From a virus: a stretch of 51,971 nt of DNA. The stretch covers positions 1-51,971 of the IMG/VR virus record IMGVR_UViG_3300047483_000126; one strand, 5' to 3'. The position numbers and the translations under genes were made by a program. The stretch's first letter is position 1. Each line of letters begins with the position of its first letter. Under the pieces are notes generated by a model. It was not told the DNA's origin. It made no database searches and saw only the letters and a program-made list of their open reading frames with translations. Of the stretch, positions 1 through 8,100 are shown one piece after another.

Positions 1-75
1 AATATCCTTATATCCAAGTTCTTTTTGGCATACAGGACAGTTACGTTTATGTGGTTTAGTATCCAGAGTATCCAA
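1..75 (-). CDS. Partial small CxxC protein, possible TTG start
   Basis: An open frame runs off the left edge. Read on the minus strand from a TTG at 75-73 it gives MDTLDTKPHKRNCPVC followed by QKELGYKDI; a stop lies just upstream in the same frame. The CPVC pair could be half of a zinc ribbon. It overlaps the last codons of the 168-aa gene in another frame, as neighbouring phage genes here often do. No ATG start is available and only 25 codons are visible, so this is a weak call; it could simply be chance reading in the gap after the upstream gene. Confidence 0.3.
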   Translation of the reverse strand, partial: MDTLDTKPHKRNCPVCQKELGYKDI

Positions 76-562
76 GTGACTTTAGATGCTGGATTACCTT
101 GTCATCGATTTGCTTTCTAGACAAGTTACCTGACTGTATAAGCTCAGCTCTTTTCTCATCTGCTTGCTCTCTAAAATACAACATCTTATTGAGTTCCGCT
201 TCAGAGATTCCATCTCTCATTCTTGAGCGCTTAAACTTCATCAAATCTGATTCCGCTTCAAAAGCTCTTTGAGATGACCCACCAAAATCTTTAGGATTTA
301 ACGCTGTATAGTCCCCCTTAAGTAGTGCTTTGTATGGGTCTTCAGTAGTAGCTCCTGTAAGATTAGATGCGCTCATATTAGCTGTTACAGCATTAAACTG
401 CTTAACAGGTTGTCCTGCTTGCAGATACTTAGCTTGTGGCATAGGCGCTGAAACCTGAGCTTGTGACTGCGGAGACATACCCACCATAGATGTCTGAGAT
501 TGCGCCTGAACTGGGTCAGGGTCTACTCTGTTGAATAATAAATCTGATAGATTAGATAACAT
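56..562 (-). CDS. Unknown 168-aa phage protein, Gln/Ser-rich N-terminus
   Basis: I do not recognise the family. Residues 15-65 are rich in Gln, Ser and Pro and look disordered; residues 95-165 are charged and probably helical. It has no signal peptide or membrane segment. It is the last complete gene of the leftward late block, two bases after the HNH gene, in the place where small virion or morphogenesis proteins accumulate downstream of the giant virion protein. A virion or assembly role is inferred only from position. Confidence 0.7.
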   Translation of the reverse strand: MLSNLSDLLFNRVDPDPVQAQSQTSMVGMSPQSQAQVSAPMPQAKYLQAGQPVKQFNAVTANMSASNLTGATTEDPYKALLKGDYTALNPKDFGGSSQRAFEAESDLMKFKRSRMRDGISEAELNKMLYFREQADEKRAELIQSGNLSRKQIDDKVIQHLKSLGYSGY

Positions 563-564
563 AA

Positions 565-1080
565 TTATATTTTTTTATTCTTTTTTATTGTAACTAATTC
601 ACATATATCCATAAAATAGTCTTGAGAATATTGTTGTTTCATAAAGTTTAAGTCTTTATGGATAATTTGTATATTACCCTTAATATAACCCTTTGAGCTA
701 TCTATTCTATCTATCGAAGCTGGATGTTTAAGCCCGAAAGGATTAAAAGATATATCCATATCAGACAATGCGCATTTAAAATCATTTTCAACAATTAAAT
801 TATACACATCCTCCATTGTAATGGAAAATTCCAAACCTCTTACTTCTGCACTGAGTTTAACTTTATTGAACCAGGTTATTGGCATATCATTATAATACCC
901 CCTGTGGCAATTATTTGTATCTCTATTAGAACACTTCTTGCAAACTTTTTTTAATCTAAGTGATTCTTTGGCATAAGAAAGTCTTAGGTAGTTTTGTACA
1001 TCGCCACATTTAGGGCAAGGTTTATAATACCTTTTATCAATCTTACAAATTCCATCTGGGATTAACTGCCCTTTACCCAT
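565..1080 (-). CDS. HNH homing-type endonuclease with zinc-binding Cys pairs
   Basis: 171 aa. Two CxxC pairs (C22/C25 in CPKC, C47/C50 in CKKC) form a probable zinc ribbon. They are followed by an HNH-like block at about 103-148: a Cys in KCALSDM, then ASIDRIDSSKGY, GNIQIIH and N145-F-M-K, the usual D-R-D...N...H...N pattern of phage HNH enzymes. The normal CxxTG is changed to CALSD, so activity is uncertain. It overlaps the end of the 103-aa gene by 19 bases in another frame. Its coding sequence is visibly more AT-rich than its neighbours, which fits a free-standing homing endonuclease inserted between morphogenesis genes. Role as selfish element is inferred. Confidence 0.75.
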   Translation of the reverse strand: MGKGQLIPDGICKIDKRYYKPCPKCGDVQNYLRLSYAKESLRLKKVCKKCSNRDTNNCHRGYYNDMPITWFNKVKLSAEVRGLEFSITMEDVYNLIVENDFKCALSDMDISFNPFGLKHPASIDRIDSSKGYIKGNIQIIHKDLNFMKQQYSQDYFMDICELVTIKKNKKI

Positions 1081-1373
1081 TTTTTAGATTTAGATGCTGT
1101 TTTAGCTGGATTCCATTTGGTAACATTGCTCCAATATGCGGCACTCATTTTACCCTTCGCAATGTTCTTTGCGTGACGAGATTTAAACGCCTCACGTTGA
1201 CCTGCAGTTTGGTTAGTCTTAACCCCTGCCTGACCAAAGCGAATAAGTTTAACGCGGTCTCCCTCCTTTGCTAGGACAATATGAGACTTACCACCCTGAG
1301 TACTTCTCTTAGGCTTGTTTACGCCTGATAGACCGTACTTCTCTAACTTGTTCTTGATAGAATCGTTAATCAT
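1062..1373 (-). CDS. Small basic phage protein with RxxFxxRH...SAxYWS motif
   Basis: 103 aa, strongly basic. It carries VLAKEGDRVKLIRFGQ followed by REAFKSRHAKNI and GKMSAAYWS. This pattern (a phage-wide small protein with F+xRH and a Tyr-Trp-Ser near the C-terminus) is recalled from many tailed phages, usually next to structural genes, but its function is not established to my knowledge. The start ATG overlaps the stop of the preceding 48-aa gene (ATGA), so the two are translationally coupled. No membrane segment or signal peptide. Confidence 0.8.
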   Translation of the reverse strand: MINDSIKNKLEKYGLSGVNKPKRSTQGGKSHIVLAKEGDRVKLIRFGQAGVKTNQTAGQREAFKSRHAKNIAKGKMSAAYWSNVTKWNPAKTASKSKKWVKGS

Positions 1374-1516
1374 TTCTTCTTAGCTGTTTTAGCCGCTTGC
1401 TTAAACTGTTTAGCTGTAGGCGCACCCTTAGCTCCAGGAGCTCTCATTTTTTCTCCAGAACCAGCTTCAATTCGTTTCCGCTTAGCGTGAATATTAGCGT
1501 ATAACCCATTTTTCAT
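1370..1516 (-). CDS. 48-aa very basic phage protein (MKNGLYANIHAKRKR)
   Basis: A short gene of 48 codons beginning MKNGLYANIHAKRKRIEAGS and ending KQAAKTAKKK. The opening 'GLYANIHAKRKRI..GSGEKMR.PG.KGAPT' is a pattern I recall from small proteins of many phages, always without known function. It sits between the ferritin-like gene (1 base away) and the 103-aa gene (4-base ATGA overlap), so it is part of a tightly coupled run. High Lys/Arg content suggests nucleic-acid or capsid interaction, which is inference. Confidence 0.8.
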   Translation of the reverse strand: MKNGLYANIHAKRKRIEAGSGEKMRAPGAKGAPTAKQFKQAAKTAKKK

Positions 1517-1517
1517 A

Positions 1518-1982
1518 TTACTTAAAAGTTAAGCGGTATAATGTTTGCTCCGTTAATGCTTTAATCTCGTCTAAGATGTTTAATAAGGCAGTGTTACCCA
1601 TTACTAACATTCTAGCTTCTCCTGATACATAGTCTTTAAATGAAGACATAAATGTCATTGGAGCGTCCATTGTGTATGGCTTCACTTCCATATCACAACC
1701 TAGCATAATACGACCATAGCATCCTTGGTAAGACTCAATGAATTTATCCATTAAAGGATTGAATTCCTCATAAAAATCTCCTAGTGCATCGTGTTCTGCA
1801 AAAGAAGAAGTTTGCCAATGGAAAACTTTTGCCTGCGCAGATGCTTCTAACATCTCGCATAACAACTCTTCTTGAGGTGACTCACCTGATTCGTTCTCCC
1901 CTTCTGGCATTGAGTAGTCACTCATTAATTTACCAAAGGCTTGTTTCTGAACGGTAGCCTTTTGAATATCTAATAGACTCAT
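1518..1982 (-). CDS. Ferritin/Dps-like phage protein (DUF5856-like)
   Basis: 154 aa from the ATG at 1982, which lies one base after the preceding gene's stop; an upstream in-frame ATG at 2006 falls inside that gene and is less likely. The segment AKVFHWQTSSFAEHDALGDFYEE has the H-x2-W...H...D/E spacing of the first helices of Dps/ferritin-like folds, and matches the phage family I remember as DUF5856. A second pair of helices is plausible at 95-150. Function in the phage is unknown; iron-binding residues are only partly visible. Confidence 0.65.
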   Translation of the reverse strand: MSLLDIQKATVQKQAFGKLMSDYSMPEGENESGESPQEELLCEMLEASAQAKVFHWQTSSFAEHDALGDFYEEFNPLMDKFIESYQGCYGRIMLGCDMEVKPYTMDAPMTFMSSFKDYVSGEARMLVMGNTALLNILDEIKALTEQTLYRLTFK

Positions 1983-1983
1983 A

Positions 1984-2130
1984 TTATTTCTTCTTTTTCG
2001 ACGCAATATACTTAAAATAATTCACTTGTTTTTCACGTTTTTCTATACCTGCCTTAGTCTTAGCAGTTCCTAGGTTGCGTCCAGTTGTTTTGGAGACTAA
2101 CTTGTAGCCTCCTGATGTCTTCTTTATCAT
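1984..2130 (-). CDS. 48-aa phage protein (KKTSGGYKLVSKTTGRNLGT)
   Basis: 48 codons, starting MIKKTSGGYKLVSK, continuing TTGRNLGTAKTKAGIEKREKQ and ending YFKYIASKKKK. The pattern 'GGY.LVSK.TGKNLG...T...A.KREKQV.YFK' is a small protein family I recall from many tailed phages; it resembles a beta-hairpin followed by a basic helix. It starts one base after the giant virion protein stop and ends one base before the ferritin-like start. No function is known to me. Confidence 0.8.
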   Translation of the reverse strand: MIKKTSGGYKLVSKTTGRNLGTAKTKAGIEKREKQVNYFKYIASKKKK

Positions 2131-2131
2131 C

Positions 2132-5100
2132 TTATTTTATCGACTTTAAGTACAAATCTTCTGTGTCGTAAGCCTCTTTTGTTGACATTCCGTAATCAAT
2201 TAATCCATCAATTACTTGGCGCGCCTTTGTAGCGTCCTTTTCAAACATATACTTTAACAAATTAGCCTTACCCTCAACTCCTTTTGTATGGAAAAGAATC
2301 TTAACTTCGTTGGCTATGTCACTCTTAATAAATGCTCTGTCATATTCAGCATTATCAATATTCTTAGCTCTTGCATCAATTCTACTCATAATTAAATCAT
2401 TCTCCCAATACCCTTCCTCTTTTGCCATTTTATCCACATTGGTGAAGAAGTTTTTAGGGTCAGCCTTGTATAAGTCTTTTAACTGAGTGTCAATCTTTCT
2501 TTCGGTATCATTAAATCTCAAGCTTTCTTCTCTAGACATCTTATACAACACATCATTGCTTCTAATCTCTGCCTTCTCAGCATCAGTATAAGTTGCGAAT
2601 TTCTTAGTTAACGATTTAAGTAATTTGCCACCACTTTCAGATACCGAGTATTCCCCTTTCTGTGCTTGAGATTTAGCAGGTACAATTAAATTTGCAACAT
2701 CAGATAACAAGCTGTAAGCTAATCCAACCCAAGGAGTTGTGCTTGGAGATGTAATCAATGTCTCTGCCATAGCTTGTAATTTAGCAGGAGATACTTGATT
2801 TTCGGATGTGTTATTAGCCATAGACATTGCAATTGCCTTATAGAAGTAAGGTATTGATTTGTCGTCTTGACCTCTCATATATGGAGATACATCAGCATCC
2901 TTTGCCTTCTCGATATCTCTGTTTCTGAAAGCATCAAATCCCATAAATCCTTTTATAGCAATATTAGCTAATGTGTGTTTTGCTAATATTTGAGCACCAC
3001 TTTTCTTTAAATCTTCGATAGACGTTACATTAGGAACGATTCCAAATAAAGCGTGATTAAGCAACTCAATTGTTCTATCAATTGTTCCGCCAACTGTGTA
3101 ATCCTTTTGTTTGTCTCCTCGTAAATATCTCATAGACATCTCAGCCGCTTCTCTTGAAACCCCAAGCAATGGTATTAACTGCGGGTTATTTTTTATGTCA
3201 GCTGTAACAAAGATTGGATTCCCTTTATCATCCTTCATTTTAGTATCAAATGAGAACATAAATGAGTACAAGTCTTTTCTGTATTCATCAAGTTCATCAT
3301 AAGCATCTCCCATTAATGCCATAATAGCCAGAGTCCCCAAGAACTTACCAATGACAAGTTGAGAAGCTTTATTTGCAAATTTAGCTGGATTGTCACTAAT
3401 ATACTCAAGTGCCACCCCCGATGCCTGAATAGCCGAGTTAAGATATGCAATATTAAGATTTGGCACGTCAGTTCCTCTTTGAGCAAAGTCTGTATAAGCT
3501 CTAGATTGTGCCGCAGCAATCTCTTGAATCTTTAACATATCTGAGCTACTAGGATTTGCTCCATTGTTATCCTCGTTAAACTTGTTAATAAGGTTATTCT
3601 TAGCTTGGTCATACGCCGCTAGACGCATCGCAATCTCAGTCCCCTCATTCATCTTAGAATTAAATGCCTTAAACTTACTCTTAATCCATTGACCTTTGCT
3701 ATTCTTTTCCCCTTCGTATAAAGATAGCTCGATAGTTCTTTGTCTCTGTTCTTTCATCGTAGACATTCTATCCATAGCCCCACCTGCCGCAATATACTCT
3801 GCAAGCAAATTGTCCACAAGCTCAGTGTTTCTACCAAACAGATTAGCAAACTTGATGGTACGAGCGATAGCTCTAGCCCCAGCTACGTACACGTTTGATT
3901 TAATCGGGCTTCCTTGTGTCCAAATATCTGTAAAGAATACTTGTTGTTGTAAGTCCATAGGGATATTGCCAATCCAGAAGAACGGGTTATTTCTTGTAGC
4001 AAAACCTGTTAAGATTCTATTAGCATAGTCAGTTGTATCATAGTAAGCACTTTTGTCTTTCCACTTAATGTTGTTCCCTTCAATTTGGTTGAACATTTCT
4101 TTCTCCATCTGGAAATAGTTAACAATGCCATCTTTCTTGTATGGGACATTAACGAATCCTTCATCTGCATCCGCTACAGATAGTTCTTTTCCATTAGAAC
4201 GAATGTCGCCATTCTTATCTCTTAAGTATTTCGCAGGTTTAATGAATTCGACTTTTCTGCCTTCTTTGTCAATGATTGACTGCTCTCTACCGTTTTCATC
4301 TACTTTAATATTTTCGTCAAAAATAGCTTCGCGCAATTTGTTCTTAGCTATAGCTCTTGCAGTTCCAATAAAGCTCTCAGCTAGCAATAGTCTAGCATCT
4401 TGTTCTAGGTAGTTTTCGGCACCCTCTTTAGATAAAGATGACCAACCTTTAATAGACGTAACGCCATTAAGCATAATTACGCTACTATCTTGCTCGCCAT
4501 AAAGTCTTTCAAGAGTTTTTCTGTAAGCATAGAAGTCATCCTTATAAGTATCAGCTACCTCTTTAGAAATTAATCCAGCATCTCTAAGTTTGATTACTTG
4601 AGCATTATTGACCTTCCTAAACAATTCAGCACGAGCTCTAAGCATATTGTACTCAGACTCTCCAAGTTCAGCTCTTAAGCCATCTAAGAACGATTGCGCT
4701 GTTTGTGATGTAGCTGGTATACCGTTCTTCGTCTTACCGTGCATTTTAACAGGCACATTCTTTCTAGCTTGCATAGCTATTGACCTAGCCTCAATAGCGG
4801 AAGGTAATCTTCTATTTTCTTTAGAAAAATCAAGAGTTAATTTCTCTATTTCATCTTGATATTTTTGCTCCGTGTTCTTATCAATCTGTAAGATACGCAA
4901 GTTAAATATCATAGAGTTTAATGCTCTTTCTCCTTCTGCTTCTAGCCCATTACCAAAGATGTCATTGTAGTGCTTAGAAAGTTCTTGCCCAGCCGCGTAC
5001 GCAACACCATTAAGTGTCCTTAATCTAGCTTTAGCTAAGCTTTCTTCTGTACTAGCTACATCAAGCTTTCTTCTTGCAAAGAATCTACTATCATATTGAA

Positions 5101-8100
5101 GAGCGATGTACTTCATCTTCTCAGCCCAGAACCCTGCAGCTTTAGTCAATAAGCCTTTTTTCTCTTTATCGTATCCTTCGTTGTATTCATCAACAACCTT
5201 GCTTTTCTGATTTAATTTAGAACCTTCTGGAATAGATAAGTCTGGGTTATCAGTTGGTAGCGATGGAGCTAATGGGTCATAAGATGCTTGAGCTACAATG
5301 TCTTCTGCCTTCTCTTTAGTTAGATTAAATGGTGCACCCATTAGCGCATCAACAATCTCTGACTTAGAGTAATTCTTTAGATTTTCTCTTACAAACTGAA
5401 TACGCTTATCATCGCGGCTAATGTCTGAGAATTGAATTGTTTCTCCTGCATTATTCTTAAAAGAGAAGTTATCTACGAACGCTTGGCTTCCAAATGGAGC
5501 TCTTTCAACATTCTTAGCTAATACTAATGACCCTACTTGAATAACTTCATCTGCACCTAATAATGCTTCTCCAGTTGATTTGTCATAAAAGAAACTATGT
5601 CTGAATGGATTCATTCCAACCTGTACCCATTGAGGGTCATTAATTAGTTGCTCAGCTCTCTTGTGAACAGATTCTGGGCTTTCATTTGCCCACTCCCCAA
5701 ACATACGGGCAATAGTATTTTTATCATTCTTTATTGCTATACCAATACCGCCTTTTGCGCTTGTTTTAAATTGGACATTTTTTAATACAGCAGTTTGACC
5801 ATAAGCTAATACTTTACCCTCTTTTAACTGGTCGTGAATAGAAACAACCCAAGTGTCGTAATCTTCGTAAGCGGGTATATCTAACCGTGTAGCAACTTTA
5901 TCGCCATCATTAAATGAGCGATTTACTCCTACTATTCCACCTCTCCCTAATTTACCATTATCTAACGCAGAAATAACGTCTTTTAACGTAGGTAATTTAG
6001 GCACCTGCAAGAATGGCTTTATTGGTTGATTAGACCTTACAACATCAACATATCCATCTAAAGTAATGTTTCCATCTAATAGGTTCTTTGCAGCCTCTTG
6101 TACTAATGGATTTCTTACTTGTCTTTGGCTTACTTTGTTCTTTTTCTTCCAATCTTCTCTCTCCTGCATAGTCATCCCTGCTTCTGCTACTGTAGTCTCA
6201 GGGGAATATGTGCGGTCGATGTCAGAAAGCTGAGCCTCGATATCGCCTCCTACATAAATTGATGCAGCCAACTGTAATGAAGTCTTTTTCTCATATGGCT
6301 TTGGATTGCCAAATTTATCTAGATAAACTTTACCTGATTTACTTTCGCCACTTTCAATAGGTAGGATTAGGTCATCAACTTTGTATGCCGCATCTAATTT
6401 AAAAGGATTCTCTCCATAAAACTTAGCGTTAAACAATGGATGAGCAACTCCTTTGTCTTGTATAGAAACATAGTTTGATTCAGGCGACGTCTCAAATCCA
6501 CTAACTGCTAATCCCCAAATTCCTTCATTAAAGAACTTATCAACAATATCTTTATTGCCGATTTGCTTAATGATACTTTCTGCATTTACCCCAAATTCGT
6601 CATAAAGAGATTTTGCTATAAATTTCTTAGGCGATACCGAGACGAATCCTTTTTCATTCTTAGTATCTACTCTAGAACTTTTAGTAACAAATCCAGCTAC
6701 AAGATTATTAGTCAAAGCTTTTCTTGCTTTGAAACTTGCAGGTGTAGATGCGCTAGATAACTTGTATCCTAGTTCGTCTATCATTACACCTATAGATTCT
6801 GTTGAACTAAAGTCTGTATTTTTGAATTTCTTAACAAAAGCGTCATACGCTTCAGTGCCGAAAGCAAGCTGCAAAGCTTTAATATCTTCGCCAAAAAACT
6901 CTTTTTTAAATGCAGGGTCTGATGTTATGTTTTTAGGCAACTGGGTTATTGCATCAAGAATATATCTCAATGAATAAGAGTTTGACATTATGGAGTCAGG
7001 CGATTGCGTAGCTACAATTGTAACACCCTTTCCCTCTCCAAAAACTTTGTTTCTTAGCTTGTCGTGAGTCTTAACTTTAGACTCTAGTGTTGTGGCAAAT
7101 CCGACGTTCCCTTCAATATTCTTCGTTAAAGACATATACTCAGGACCACCATACAAGAATATTTCTTTGCCAGATATAAGCTTTAGATTGCCAACTTTAG
7201 TCGGGTCCGAATTAATAAACACAACCTTACCTCCGTAGCTATCATAGATGTCTTTAAGAGACCTGATTGGCAAATCAGATACGCCTTCTTCTTTGTACAC
7301 ATTGACTACAGGTTTATCTGTAACCTTAGCTCTTTCAATCTCCGATTGCTGAATACCTCCTCCGTAAATAGCGCTATTCTCGCTTTCGGTATTAATATCT
7401 GACGCAACCGCGAACTTTGATACATTACTAGAGCCAACAATTTCGGAAATATCTTTACCTGCGTTTAATACATCAGATATCTGAGTAGCTAATTTTGTCA
7501 AAGCAACTTGGTCTGAATCTTTTAATATTGGATTCAATCCTATTGCCTTAGCAATCTTGTTAATAAAGTCAATGACAGACTGCTTAAAGCTAGGCTTGAC
7601 TTGATTAAGGTCTAACTTTCCACTAGAAACACGAGCGATTAATTCGGCAACCAATTCGTCATTACGAGTAAATTCGTCGCCATACGCCTTAGTATTGCGT
7701 ATCTGTTGCAATATTTTATTAACTTCTGGATTAGTCTTAGCTTCCTCTTTTGCCGCAGCTACTAATTGCTTATATAACTTAGGCTCTGTATTGCGAATGA
7801 TATTAATAATAGGGTGAGTTCCTTCGTGGAAGATAATAGTTTTACCCCACTCAGTTGGAAGTACACTTTCGTTAATAACGATTACTCCCTTGTTATTAAG
7901 GAACATTCCCTGAGACGCCTCTTTGTCATACTTTGCGCGTATAGCATTTGAGTCTAATATCTCTACATTAATTCCAGCAGTATATAAAGATGCTGCTAAG
8001 TTAGCTACAGCTTGTCTATTCTGAGTAGCTTGTTCGCTTTCTTGTTCTGCTAATTTAGCTCGAATTTCTTTTACTCTTCTGTCGTACTCTTGTTGAGCAA

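Noticed and set aside
1518-2006. Longer start of the ferritin-like gene (MRRKRRNN…)
   Set aside because: The extra codons overlap the 48-aa gene; the ATG at 1982 gives tight, usual spacing.
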